Shown here one piece after another: positions 49,399 to 57,769 of a stretch of DNA of 64,000 bases. Every line of letters starts with the position of its first letter. Positions within the stretch are counted from its first letter, which is position 1. A program made the position numbers and the translations under genes. The stretch lies in assembly GCA_963740215.1 (NCBI GenBank), contig CAVUDJ010000019.1, positions 2,166,239 through 2,230,238 on the forward strand. Reading direction: 5' to 3'. The notes beneath the pieces were generated by a model that worked only from the letters and a program-made list of their open reading frames with translations, made no database searches and had not been told where the DNA came from. Source of the stretch: CAVVAL01 sp963740215 (lineage in GTDB: Bacteria; Actinomycetota; Actinomycetes; Mycobacteriales; Cryptosporangiaceae).

Positions 49399-50178
49399 AT
49401 GGCGACGATCACCAAGCACAGCCGTCGGACGTTCCTCGCTCTGGCTGGCATTTCCTTGCTCAGCGCGTGCTCCACGAAGCCGGCGGGCGGCGGACAGGGC
49501 GGTAGCGCACCTCTCGCCACGCCGGTAGCGGACCCCACGACACCGGCCGCCCCGCCGACCCCACCGCCGCCGACGGGCCCACCACCGAACCCGCTGCACC
49601 AGATCAACGCGGGTGAGAAGGCGATCGCGCTCACGATCGACGATGGTCCGGACGGCCGTTGGACGCCGGAGGTGCTGGACATTCTCGACCAGTACGACGC
49701 GCCCGCGACCTTCTTCATGATCGGCAGGAGCGCGGCGGACAACCCCGATCTCGTACGCGCTATCGCGGACCGCGGCCACGAATTGGCGACCCACACCTGG
49801 TCGCACAAGAACCTGAAGAAGTTGCCGCCCGCGCAGGTGCGCAGTGAGATCGAACGAGCCGTCGACGCGGTCACCGAAGCCGGTGGAGTGCGCCCCACCG
49901 CATTCCGCGCCCCGTACGGAAACTGGTCACCCGCCGCCCTTTCCGTATGCCAGGAACTGGGACAACGGCCCTGGGGCTGGTCGGTCGACCCGGAGGACTG
50001 GGCCGAACCCGGTACCCAATCCATTGTCGACGGTGTGCTGTCGAACACCGGTTCCGGCTCGATCATTCTGAATCACGACGGCGGCGGCGACCGTTCTCAA
50101 ACCGTGGCCGCGATCCGCACTTTCGTGCCGCGCCTGATCGATCAGGGCTACCGATTCGTCACCGTCCAGCAGGGATAG
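49399..50178 (+). CDS. Polysaccharide deacetylase (NodB domain) lipoprotein
   Basis: 259 aa. The N-terminus HSRRTFLALAGISLLSACST has both Tat-like twin arginines and a lipobox Cys. A Pro-rich linker (PTPPPPTGPPPNP) follows. The NodB domain shows ALTIDDGPDGRWTPEVLDIL (metal Asp pair), ELATHTWSHKNLKKLP (HxxxH) and TAFRAPYGNWSPAALSVCQE. The last motif is ILNHDGGGDRSQTVAAIRTF. It would deacetylate N-acetyl sugars of peptidoglycan or chitin-like polymers at the cell surface. It is 4 bases from the LCP gene and co-transcribed with it. Confidence 0.93.
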   Translation: MATITKHSRRTFLALAGISLLSACSTKPAGGGQGGSAPLATPVADPTTPAAPPTPPPPTGPPPNPLHQINAGEKAIALTIDDGPDGRWTPEVLDILDQYDAPATFFMIGRSAADNPDLVRAIADRGHELATHTWSHKNLKKLPPAQVRSEIERAVDAVTEAGGVRPTAFRAPYGNWSPAALSVCQELGQRPWGWSVDPEDWAEPGTQSIVDGVLSNTGSGSIILNHDGGGDRSQTVAAIRTFVPRLIDQGYRFVTVQQG

Positions 50179-50182
50179 GGAA

Positions 50183-51298
50183 ATGGCCAACTATCGTGGA
50201 AATCGCCGGCGCCGGTCGATGAAGTGGCCGGCGCTGGCCACCGCACTCGTCATGGTGATCGCGCTCGGCGCGTTCGCGAGCGTCAAGCTTCTCGGCAACC
50301 GCTACGAGGACTCGGTCAAGCGGCAGGATCTGCTCGGCACGGCCGGCCAGGGAGGGTTCGCCGAACCGCCGAAGGTGTCCGGGCCGCTGACCTTCCTGCT
50401 CATCGGCTCGGACAGCCGCGAGGGCGCCAACGCCAACCCGGACACGCCGGACGGCAACTCGGCCGCGATCTCCGGGCAGCGCAGCGACACGATCATGCTC
50501 GTGCACGTCCCGAAGTCGACCGACCGGGCCTACGTCGTGTCGGTGCCCCGGGACACCTACGTGCCGATCGTGGACAAGGACGGCACGCTCGATCGCGAGG
50601 CCAAGATCAACTCGGCGTTCTCCCGGGGCGGCGCGCCGCGGCTGGTGAAGACCCTCAACAACTTCACCGGCGGCAAGATCGACTACCCGATCATCGTCGA
50701 CTTCGCCGCGATCCGGACGCTGACCGACCTCGTCGGCGGGGTCGACGTCGTGGTGGGCAAGACCGCGGTGGACGGCTACCGGTTCATGCCCGAGAACACG
50801 TCGCACCCGACCACGCCGTGCGAGGACGACCAGGGCGGAGAGCGCCGGTGCCTCACGTTCAACGCGGGCCTGCTGCACCTGGACGGCGAACTTGCCGAGT
50901 ACTACGTGCGCCAGCGACTTGGGCTGCCCAGCGGCGACTTCGACCGGGTCAAGCGCCAGCAGCAGTACCTGCGTGCGCTGATGACCAAGATCACCGACGG
51001 CGGCATGCTGACCAACCCGCTCAAGTTCGACAAGTTCGTACGCGCCGCCGCCGGCGCGCTCACAGTGGACAACACCATGCCGGTGCAGAGCCTGGCGTTC
51101 TCGCTGCGCGATCTCAGCCCGTCGAAGCTGGCGTTCATGACGCTGCCGATCGCCGACCTCACCAAAGTGCCCGAGATCGGCTCGGTGATGATCCCCGACG
51201 AGGCGCAGTGCCAGGAGCTGTTCGCCGCCCTGAAAGCGGACACGATGGACCAGTACGTGCTCAAGTACCCGCCCAACGACGTGACGCGCGGCAGGTAG
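50183..51298 (+). CDS. LytR-CpsA-Psr (LCP) family glycopolymer transferase
   Basis: 371 aa. One membrane segment near the N-terminus (WPALATALVMVIALGAFASV), then the LCP domain: TFLLIGSDSREGANA, QRSDTIMLVHVPKSTDRAYV, VVSVPRDTYVPIVDKDG, KINSAFSRGGAPRLVKTLNN, TDLVGGVDVVVGKTAVDGYR, LDGELAEYYVRQRLGLPSGD and FDRVKRQQQYLRALMTKITD. The Arg and Asp residues of these motifs bind polyprenyl pyrophosphate. The enzyme attaches teichoic-acid-like or arabinogalactan-like polymers to peptidoglycan. Co-transcription with the deacetylase points to wall modification. Confidence 0.95.
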   Translation: MANYRGNRRRRSMKWPALATALVMVIALGAFASVKLLGNRYEDSVKRQDLLGTAGQGGFAEPPKVSGPLTFLLIGSDSREGANANPDTPDGNSAAISGQRSDTIMLVHVPKSTDRAYVVSVPRDTYVPIVDKDGTLDREAKINSAFSRGGAPRLVKTLNNFTGGKIDYPIIVDFAAIRTLTDLVGGVDVVVGKTAVDGYRFMPENTSHPTTPCEDDQGGERRCLTFNAGLLHLDGELAEYYVRQRLGLPSGDFDRVKRQQQYLRALMTKITDGGMLTNPLKFDKFVRAAAGALTVDNTMPVQSLAFSLRDLSPSKLAFMTLPIADLTKVPEIGSVMIPDEAQCQELFAALKADTMDQYVLKYPPNDVTRGR

Positions 51299-51303
51299 AT
51301 GCT

Positions 51304-51322
51304 CCAGGAAGCACCTTCCTGG
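51304..51322 (+). terminator. Short hairpin after the LCP gene
   Basis: CCAGGAAG and CTTCCTGG pair perfectly around CAC, 6 bases after the LCP stop codon. Confidence 0.6.
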
Positions 51323-51357
51323 CAGGTTGACGCGTCGCCTGCACAAAGGCACCGGGG

Positions 51358-52070
51358 TCGGAGGAGATCCGCATCGGCGTCTCGCTGGAGCTGACCGGCA
51401 AGGGAGCCGCACTCGGCGTGCCGGAGGCGAAGGCCCTGGAGCTCATCACCGACCGGATCAACGAGCAGGGTGTGCTCGGCAGGAAGGTCCGGCTCGTCGT
51501 CAAGGACAACCGCAGCGATCCGGCGCAGGCGCTGAACGACGTCGAAACGCTCGTCCGCGACGACGACGTCGTGGGCATACTCGGCGCCAGCACCGAGGCG
51601 ACCTCGCTGTCGTTCCTCGACTTCGTCGAGCAGGAGCGGGTGCCCACGATCTCGATGTCGTCGTCGATGCGATTGGTGGGCTGAGGGTGAGCTGTTCGCC
51701 CCCAGCGTCGTGAACGGCAGCGAGGGGATGCTGATGATCAGCTCCTCGATCGTGGTGGCGGAACGGACCAACGGCGACGACGCCGCACCTCTACGCGCAG
51801 AAGGAGTTCTTCTCCGAGTACACCCGCCGGTACCAGGAGTTCTCCAACTACGCCGCCTACGCGGCGGACGCGCTGACGCTGCTCGTCGAGGCGATCCGGG
51901 CCGCGGGCACCACCGAGAACGGCAAGGTCCGCGATGCGCTGGAGAACATCGACCTCGGCGGGCTCAGCGGCACGTACGACTTCAGCGCCAGGAACCACGA
52001 CGGCGCCTCCGCGGACGGCATGGCTGTGCTCGTCGTGCGCAGCGGCGTGTGGGATCTCGACCAGCAATAG
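51358..52070 (+). pseudogene. Shredded amino-acid-type ABC substrate-binding protein gene
   Basis: Three blocks in three frames belong to one Leu/Ile/Val-binding-type protein. Block 1 (51358-51684): IRIGVSLELTGKGAALGVPE, KVRLVVKDNRSDPAQALNDV, VVGILGASTEATSLSFLDFV. Block 2 (from 51689): ELFAPSVVNGSEGMLMISSS. Block 3 (51786-52070): EFFSEYTRRYQEFSNYAAYA, ADALTLLVEAIRAAGTTENG, LGGLSGTYDFSARNHDGASA. The signal peptide and much of the middle (roughly 150 residues compared with the family) are missing. It must be a pseudogene. No cognate permease genes are close. Confidence 0.85.
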
Positions 52071-52183
52071 CGCTCGTCCGCCGACGCACAGATTCCGTGA
52101 ATGCCTGGTTACACACGGTGTGTCGGCGCGCGCATCGCCCGCTCGATCTGTATCTCTGGGACCACCCGAAAGAGGGAGGAGAT

Positions 52184-52459
52184 GTGCTCAAGCGAACCGC
52201 ACTGCGTAACGGGAAGACGACGGTGACCTTCGCACTGCCGATCGACGAGCCGGCGGGCGTGGTCAGCGTGGTCGGCACGTTCAACGGTTGGGAGCCCGGC
52301 CGGCACGAACTCGTGCCGCGCAAGACGGGTTACCGCAGCGTCTCGGTGATCGTCCCCGCCGGGGTGCACCGCTTCCGCTACCTGGCGAGCGGCGGCATCT
52401 GGCTGGACGACGAGCACGCCGACCAGGTCGACGAGCACGGCAGCGTCGTCACCGTGTGA
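52184..52459 (+). CDS. Small CBM48/AMPK-glycogen-binding-like protein
   Basis: 91 aa from GTG at 52184 behind GGGAGGAGAT. A single E-set/CBM48 module: KTTVTFALPIDEPAGVVSVV, GTFNGWEPGRHELVPRKTGY, RSVSVIVPAGVHRFRYLASG, GIWLDDEHADQVDEHGSVVT. The GTFNGW motif and the FRYLASGG(I)W strand match isoamylase N-terminal and AMPK glycogen-binding domains. Stand-alone versions occur in actinomycetes. It may bind glycogen or another alpha-glucan. A long hairpin follows immediately. Confidence 0.85.
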   Translation: MLKRTALRNGKTTVTFALPIDEPAGVVSVVGTFNGWEPGRHELVPRKTGYRSVSVIVPAGVHRFRYLASGGIWLDDEHADQVDEHGSVVTV

Positions 52460-52460
52460 C

Positions 52461-52505
52461 GGCTCCACCGGCCGGCCGCCCTGTCGCCGGCCGGCCGGTG
52501 GAGCC
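52461..52505 (+). terminator. GC-rich hairpin after the CBM48-like gene
   Basis: GGCTCCACCGGCCGGC pairs with GCCGGCCGGTGGAGCC, starting 2 bases after the stop codon; near-continuous pairing extends the stem to about 18 of 20 bases. Confidence 0.8.
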
Positions 52506-52528
52506 ACGCCGGCTCGTCAGGCGTGGGG

Positions 52529-52592
52529 CCAACGTCGGCATGCCGACGTTGAGCGCGTTCTGGGGTGTCCAATGTCGGCATGCCGACATTGG
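52529..52592. repeat. P3 repeat copy 3 (two perfect palindromes)
   Basis: A perfect 22-bp palindrome at 52530-52551 with core ACGTCGGCATGCCGACGT, then 17 bases, then a perfect 24-bp palindrome at 52569-52592 with core ATGTCGGCATGCCGACAT. It lies between the CBM48-like gene and the convergent NOS gene. Confidence 0.93.
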
Positions 52593-52614
52593 CCCACGCG
52601 GCACGACACGAGCC

Positions 52615-53820
52615 TCAGGAGATCGTGAGCATGGGTCGCCGGGCCGCGCGCCGCCGGCGGTGGCGATGCCGCAGCGCGTCGACCGGCTGTCCTGCCGCCC
52701 TCTTGGCAGCGTCCGGATCGAGGTAGAAGTTGGGGTTGACCTCGGTCGTGTCGTAGTAGCGGTGGAAGGTGGGAACCTGCGCCGGCACGGGCACCGGGTT
52801 GATCCACGACCAGTCGGCGTGCGGGCACCGGCCGGCACGCTCCTCGCGCTCGACGAAGCGCATGAAGTTCGCCGCCTCGGCGTGATGGTCGGCGATCGCG
52901 ACGCCGGCCTCGTCGAACGAGTGCAGCACCGCGCGGTTCAGCTCGATCACCGCTCGGTCGCGCCAGAGCGTGCGGTTCGTGCTCGTGTCGAGCCCCATGC
53001 CGGCGGCCACGACAGGCACCTGGTCGTAACGATCGGCGTCGGAGAGGTTGCGACTGGCGATCTCGTCCTGCAGGTAGAAGCCGTTGAACGCGACGGGGAA
53101 GTCCATGCCGCCGAGCCGCATCCGCATGCACGTGATCAGGGGCAACGCGTGCCACCGCAACCCCAGGCCGGCGAACCAGTCGTACTCGGGGTGCCGCAGC
53201 GGAACCTCCAGGATGGACTCCCGCGGCACGGTGAACAGTTGCGGATCCTCGGTGGCGGTCTCGATCACGAGCGGCAGCGGCTCGAAGCGACCCCGCGCGG
53301 GCGGCCGCCAGCCCATGCTCTCGGCGAGCCGCGTGAAGCCCAGGTAGCGCGGATCCCCCACGACACCGTCCGGACCCGACCAGCCCGCGTACCGGATGGC
53401 CTGCTCGTTCCAGATCCGGACGAGCGGGCCGGCAGTGGAGTCGGGCGGGAAGACGGTGATCATCGAACGGATCCGGCCGCCGTTGGTGGCGACGTCAATG
53501 TGGTCGATCAGATTCTCGTACACCTCGGCCGCCGTGCCGACGTGGCGCGCATCGCGGACGGCGAGCCCCTGCCAGCGCAGCCGCCCGACGCACCGCACCG
53601 AGTGGCGCCACGCCGCCCGGCACCCGTACTCGAGTTCGGCGTCGGTGAGCGTGTAACTGCCGGTTGCCCGGATCTCCGCCTGCGCCTTCTCCCACCGCTC
53701 GCCGAAGCTCCCCGCTCTTGGATGCTCGTTGTAGTACATCTCCAGGAACTCGCGAGCCTCCGCCGGATCACACTGCGGCCCGCCGAGCGGGGTGGGCATG
53801 CGGGGACGGCGAACAGCCAT
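52615..53820 (-). CDS. nos: Bacterial nitric oxide synthase, oxygenase domain
   Basis: 401 aa from ATG at 53820, 6 bases after AAGGAG. Heme-thiolate motif WRHSVRCVGRLRW with Cys77, substrate-site AFNGFYLQDEIASRNLSDAD with Glu253, and pterin/dimer regions RYDQVPVVAAGMGLDTSTNR and HADWSWINPVPVPAQVPTFH. No reductase domain is fused, as expected for bacterial NOS, which uses external reductases. It oxidises L-arginine to NO and citrulline. The last about 35 residues are a basic tail (ALRHRHRRRRAARR) that is unusual for the family. It is 77 bases downstream of a globin gene on the same strand. Confidence 0.93.
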   Translation of the reverse strand: MAVRRPRMPTPLGGPQCDPAEAREFLEMYYNEHPRAGSFGERWEKAQAEIRATGSYTLTDAELEYGCRAAWRHSVRCVGRLRWQGLAVRDARHVGTAAEVYENLIDHIDVATNGGRIRSMITVFPPDSTAGPLVRIWNEQAIRYAGWSGPDGVVGDPRYLGFTRLAESMGWRPPARGRFEPLPLVIETATEDPQLFTVPRESILEVPLRHPEYDWFAGLGLRWHALPLITCMRMRLGGMDFPVAFNGFYLQDEIASRNLSDADRYDQVPVVAAGMGLDTSTNRTLWRDRAVIELNRAVLHSFDEAGVAIADHHAEAANFMRFVEREERAGRCPHADWSWINPVPVPAQVPTFHRYYDTTEVNPNFYLDPDAAKRAAGQPVDALRHRHRRRRAARRPMLTIS

Positions 53821-53897
53821 GAAGGCTCCTTCGAGGCAGGACTTTCACACGGCTAGGGCATGGGTCGACGCCGTGTGTCATGGGTGGTGCGGGCGGA

Positions 53898-54572
53898 TCA
53901 GAACCGTGGCGACAGGGCACGCTCGCGCAGCGACTCCGGAGGCAGTCCGTCGCCGTACGCGCCGCCGTAGCCGCCGCGGAATCCCTCGATGTACTCGACG
54001 GGCGGTTGCGCGGCGGGTGTGTGCACCGGCGACTGCGGAAGCGCGTGTGGCAGCGCGGGCGGCTGGGTGGGCGGCTGGGCCTGCGGGTGGTGGTACCCCG
54101 TCACAGTCCGGTGCTGCGCGGTGTGCGCCGCACTGTTCTCGGCGCCGAGGATCATGTGCGCCGCCATCCACTCGTACACCTGGACCCACGCCGAGGCCAC
54201 CACCGGCGACCAGCGCGGCGACAGTTCACGCACCGCACGGACCAGCGCCCGACCGACATGGGGGTAGTGCTCGGGAATCACCGCGTGGTTGCGAGCGTGC
54301 GCGCCGCCCATCCGCTGCAGCAAGCGCTCGACCGCGGCCGGGTCGTCGGCGCCCCTGACAGCGTCGACCAACGTGCGGCTCATGCGCTCGTGCTGCATCG
54401 ACATGTCCGCGGGGAACATCGCGCGTACCTCGGGGACCATATCGAACAGGTGCACGTAGAACGCCTCGGCGAGAGCGGCCGGCCGGTCGGCGACCGCGGC
54501 GCACGATTCCCTCGCGATTCGGATCACTTCATCGTCGGGCCGACCGACTTCGATAGCGGAGCGTGGCCTCAC
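53898..54572 (-). CDS. Globin with a proline/glutamine-rich tail
   Basis: 224 aa from GTG at 54572. Residues about 10-145 form a single-domain globin like the heme part of flavohemoglobins: LAEAFYVHLFDMVPEVRAMF, MSRTLVDAVRGADDPAAVER, then AHARNHAVIPEHYPHVGRAL with candidate proximal His92 or His96, and WVQVYEWMAAHMILGAENSA. No FAD/NAD reductase domain follows. From residue 150 there is a low-complexity tail rich in Pro, Gln and His (HPQAQPPTQPPALPHALPQS). It is transcribed in the same direction as the NOS gene, so an NO-dioxygenase or NO-carrier role with NOS is likely. Confidence 0.85.
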   Translation of the reverse strand: MRPRSAIEVGRPDDEVIRIARESCAAVADRPAALAEAFYVHLFDMVPEVRAMFPADMSMQHERMSRTLVDAVRGADDPAAVERLLQRMGGAHARNHAVIPEHYPHVGRALVRAVRELSPRWSPVVASAWVQVYEWMAAHMILGAENSAAHTAQHRTVTGYHHPQAQPPTQPPALPHALPQSPVHTPAAQPPVEYIEGFRGGYGGAYGDGLPPESLRERALSPRF

Positions 54573-54661
54573 TTCTGGTCACCGACTAAGTCCGTACTGT
54601 GAAGTAGGCCGGTAGAGTCGGCCGTACGAGACACCGCAAAACACCCCTTCGCTTGGCGGCT

Positions 54662-54707
54662 GGTTACTGTGCGTTTGGTTAACGGCACTAACCGCACCGA
54701 GAGGTTA
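54662..54707. promoter_or_regulatory. Cluster of GGTTA boxes upstream of the globin gene
   Basis: GGTTA at 54662, 54677 and 54703 and the inverse TAACC at 54689; the pair 54677-54693 is an inverted repeat (GGTTA, 7 bases, TAACC). It sits about 100 bases upstream of the globin GTG in an AT-richer gap. A possible operator for the globin-NOS unit; regulator unknown. Confidence 0.4.
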
Positions 54708-54799
54708 GCGTGCATCGCATGGGAGTTGTCAGGTATCCCTAGATTACTTCGAGTGGATCCAGCCACACCTGCCCCACTTTGGGCGCGCGGCCCCGGGCG

Positions 54800-54843
54800 C
54801 TGGGCGATCTTTCTGGCGCTATGACGCCAGAAAGACCGCCCAG
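54800..54843. repeat. P1 repeat copy 3
   Basis: 44 bases with GGGCGATCTTTCTGGCGC in one arm and a slightly diverged complement (AAAGACCGCCC) in the other, centre CTATGA. It ends 9 bases before the stop of the tuf-like gene and can terminate it. Confidence 0.9.
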
Positions 54844-54852
54844 ACGACGGGT

Positions 54853-56031
54853 TCAGAGCAGGGCCGTCACCGTGCCGGCGCCGACGGTGCGCCCGCCCTC
54901 ACGGATCGCGAACCCGAGTCCGGCGGTCATCGCCACCGGCTTGCCAAGCTCGACCGTCATCTCGACCGTGTCGCCCGGGTGCACGCTGCCGTCAAGCTCT
55001 ACCGCGCCGACCACGTCCGCGGTGCGGAAGTGGAACTGCGGGCGGTAGTTGGCGTGGAACGACGTGCGCCGGCCACCCTCCTGAGCGGACAGTACGTACA
55101 CCTGCGCGCGGAACCGCCGGTGCGGCCGGACGCTGCCGGGCAGGCAGACGACCTGGCCGCGCTCCACCTGGTCACGCTTGACTCCGCGGAGCAGCATCGC
55201 CGCGTTGTCGCCCGCCTGCGCCTGGGCCATCGACTTGCCGAACGTCTCCAGCCCAGTGCACACCGTGGCCAGCGGCTCGCCGAAGCCCACGACCTCGACG
55301 GCGTCGCCGACAGCGATCACGCCCTGCTCGACCGCGCCGGTCACGACTGTGCCGCGACCCGTGATCGTCAGCACGTTCTCGATCGGCATCAGGAACGGCT
55401 GCTCCAGGTGGCGACGCGGCACCGGCACGTACTCGTCCACCGCCGCAAGCAGGTCCACGATGGACCGGCTCCACGCCGGGTCACCCTCCAGCGCACGCAG
55501 CCCGGAGACCCGGACCACGGGCACCTGGTCGCCGGCGAACCCGTACCGCGAGAGCAGCTCGCGGATCTCCAGCTCCACGAGGTCGAGCAGCTCCGGGTCG
55601 TCGACCGCGTCGGCCTTGTTCAACGCGACGACGACATACGGCACGCCGACCCGGCGGGCGAGCACCACATGCTCCCGCGTCTGCGGCGCGGCACCGTCCA
55701 GTGCGGACACCACGAGGATCGCGCCGTCGAGCTGCGCGGCACCCGTGATCATGTTCTTCACATAGTCCGCGTGGCCGGGCATGTCGACGTGGGCGTAGTG
55801 CCGGGTCGGCGTCTCGTACTCGACGTGCGCGATGTTGATCGTGATCCCGCGCGCGATCTCCTCCGGCGCCCTGTCGATCCCGTCGAACGCGACGAACCGG
55901 TTGACCGCACCGTCCTGCTCGGCGAGCACCTTCGTGATCGCGGCGGTCAACGTGGTCTTGCCGTGGTCGACGTGGCCCATCGTGCCGATGTTGACGTGCG
56001 GCTTCGTCCGCACGTACTGCTGCTTGCCCAT
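54853..56031 (-). CDS. tuf: Divergent stand-alone elongation factor Tu
   Basis: 392 aa from ATG at 56031. GTPase motifs: G1 GTMGHVDHGKTTLTAAITKV (GHVDHGKT), G2 RGITINIAHVEYET, G3 DMPGHADYV, G4 ALNKADAVDD (NKAD, usual EF-Tu NKCD/NKAD), and domains 2 and 3 (TITGRGTVVTGAVEQGVIAV, RRFRAQVYVLSAQEGGRRTS, VEMTVELGKPVAMTAGLGFA). Substitutions at many positions that are normally invariant (for example GTMGH for GTIGH, DMPGH for DCPGH) and isolation from ribosomal genes mark it as a second tuf copy, like tuf3 of some Streptomyces. It may serve in stress or give elfamycin resistance. Its leader holds a hairpin. Confidence 0.93.
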   Translation of the reverse strand: MGKQQYVRTKPHVNIGTMGHVDHGKTTLTAAITKVLAEQDGAVNRFVAFDGIDRAPEEIARGITINIAHVEYETPTRHYAHVDMPGHADYVKNMITGAAQLDGAILVVSALDGAAPQTREHVVLARRVGVPYVVVALNKADAVDDPELLDLVELEIRELLSRYGFAGDQVPVVRVSGLRALEGDPAWSRSIVDLLAAVDEYVPVPRRHLEQPFLMPIENVLTITGRGTVVTGAVEQGVIAVGDAVEVVGFGEPLATVCTGLETFGKSMAQAQAGDNAAMLLRGVKRDQVERGQVVCLPGSVRPHRRFRAQVYVLSAQEGGRRTSFHANYRPQFHFRTADVVGAVELDGSVHPGDTVEMTVELGKPVAMTAGLGFAIREGGRTVGAGTVTALL

Positions 56032-56118
56032 GAGAATCCCTGTTGCCGTAGCTGCTGGCGGGAGGGGATGCGGGCGGCGCCACCCGGGACCGCACCCAGA
56101 ACCGGAGACGAGCCGGCC

Positions 56119-56154
56119 ACCCTCCTCCGTCGGTTCTGAGGGCGGGAGGAGGGT
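56119..56154 (-). promoter_or_regulatory. Leader hairpin upstream of the tuf-like gene
   Basis: ACCCTCCTCC and GGAGGAGGGT form a 10-bp stem about 90 bases before the tuf start. On the transcript this is a GGAGG-containing stem that could mask or attenuate. No known riboswitch pattern was recognised. Confidence 0.4.
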
Positions 56155-56258
56155 CAGCTTCGGGCGTCTGCCAGCAGGACGAGGGCAGCCGCGACCGCGC
56201 ACTTGAGGGAGGCGGTCGCGAACATGGGTTCAGGTTGCCATAGCGGGCCAACCGGTTT

Positions 56259-56300
56259 TGGTCGCACTTTTCCGGGCCATGCCACGGAAAAGTGCGACCA
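56259..56300. terminator. Perfect 16-bp hairpin downstream of the glycosidase-like gene
   Basis: TGGTCGCACTTTTCCG pairs perfectly with CGGAAAAGTGCGACCA around GGCCATGCCA, 6 bases after the stop (56306) of the minus-strand gene. It resembles P1 in layout (palindrome with CAT centre) but not in arm sequence. Confidence 0.85.
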
Positions 56301-56305
56301 CGTGT

Positions 56306-57743
56306 TCAGGCGAGGGGGTTGGAGCGGTGAGCGGCCAGCAGGTACCAGGCCGTGGCGCCCGCGTGCTTGTACGGGTAGTAGCCGAAGCCGAAGCCGGTGT
56401 CGAGCGGGCTGGACGCGGACACCACGCCGGCGCGCTCAGGCAGCGCCGTGCCGCCGAGCGTCTGGCCGGTGCCGAGCAGGTCCTGGGCCTTCTCCGTGGA
56501 CGCGATGAGCCGCCGCGCCGCCGTCTCGTCGCCCCGCCTGCCCCGCTCGCGCAGCGCCAGCGCGAGGTGAGCGTTGCCCTCGAACCAGACGCCGTTGCGG
56601 TCCGGCTTGGGCTGGAACGGCGCGATCGGCGCGTCCTCGTTCGCGACCATGCTCGCGGAGCTGAACGTGACGCCCTCGTACTCCTGACCCGCGGGCACGG
56701 TGCTGTTGCGGCGTGACGCGTTGTCCAGGACGCGCAGGTGCGTCGCCTCCCAGTCGAGCGAGGACGCGTACCGGCGCCGGTCGAGCGCGAGGAAGCTCCA
56801 GGTCTGGGTGTCCTCGGGGATCGGGTTCTTGTTGATGGTGGTGCCGTCGTTGGTGCCGGTCCAGAAGAAGCCGCCGTCGGGCTCCCACATCTTCCGCACG
56901 AACGACTCGGCGTGGGCGCGCCGCTCACGCCACCGCCGGTCACCGGTGGCCCTGGCGAGCTGCCCGAAGAAGCCGATCAGGTCGATGTTGTGCTCGCAGG
57001 CGCTGAACGGCAGCGGCTCGTTGGCGCCGTTGACGCCGAACTTGTAGCCGCCGAGCGGCTGGTCGGAGCGCGCGTTCGTCTCGATCCACTGCCCGATGCG
57101 GAGGGCGGCGTCCCGGAACCGGCGCGCCCCGGTGCACCGGTACAGCGCCAGGAGAGCGATTCCCGGCCAGGCCATGTCACCGACCGCGGTGCCCGTGAAG
57201 CCGAACTGGGTGCCGACGTTCGCGGTGCCGTCCGGGCGGACGAAACCGTGCGGCTGCGGCACGCCGTCGTAGAACGTGTAAGGACCCACGTTGTACGCCT
57301 GGCGCAAGCCGCCCGTCGGCGTACTGGTTGTCGTGCTGCTGCGCGTAGATGAGGGCGTCGCCGAGCTGGACAGCCCGTGCCTTCGACGCGGACCGCCCGT
57401 CGGCCAGGTACGCCAGGATCACCAGCGCGTTGTCGTACACGAACGCCGTACTGAAGAGTCCTGCCTGGTCGGCGTAGCTCTGTGCGAGCCGTACGGCGCC
57501 GAACGTGGGGTAGCCGTCCATCGCGGCGTCGAGGAACCGGACGCCGCGACGCTCCGCGTTCTCGACCCTGCCGCTCGACGCGTGGGCAGGCCGCGGGTTG
57601 CCGGAGGCGTGGGTCGGAAGCGCCCTGCCGGACGCGTGGGCGGGAAGCGCATTGCCGGCCACGACGTTGCCCGCGACCGCCAGGAACGCCGCGCCAGCTC
57701 CCGAACCGAGTAACCTGCGCCGGCTCAACCCCATACCGCCCAT
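56306..57743 (-). pseudogene. Frameshifted Tat-exported six-hairpin glycosidase-like protein
   Basis: ATG at 57743 follows GGAAGGGGATC. The Tat signal is LSRRRLLGSGAGAAFLAVAG, then a threefold near-repeat (ALPAHASGR, ALPTHASGN, PRPAHASSGR). The catalytic-type (alpha/alpha)6 barrel part starts ERRGVRFLDAAMDGYPTFGA, VYDNALVILAYLADGRSASK. At about 57310 the frame must shift by one base: DNQYADGRL continues as RQAYNVGPYTFYDGVPQPHG only in the other frame, ending near GFGYYPYKHAGATAWYLLAA. Removing one C restores a full protein of about 478 aa. It may act on plant or microbial glycans. An 18-bp LacI-type operator lies upstream. Confidence 0.82.
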
Positions 57744-57769
57744 GTCGCCGATCCCCTTCCCAGGCTGAT

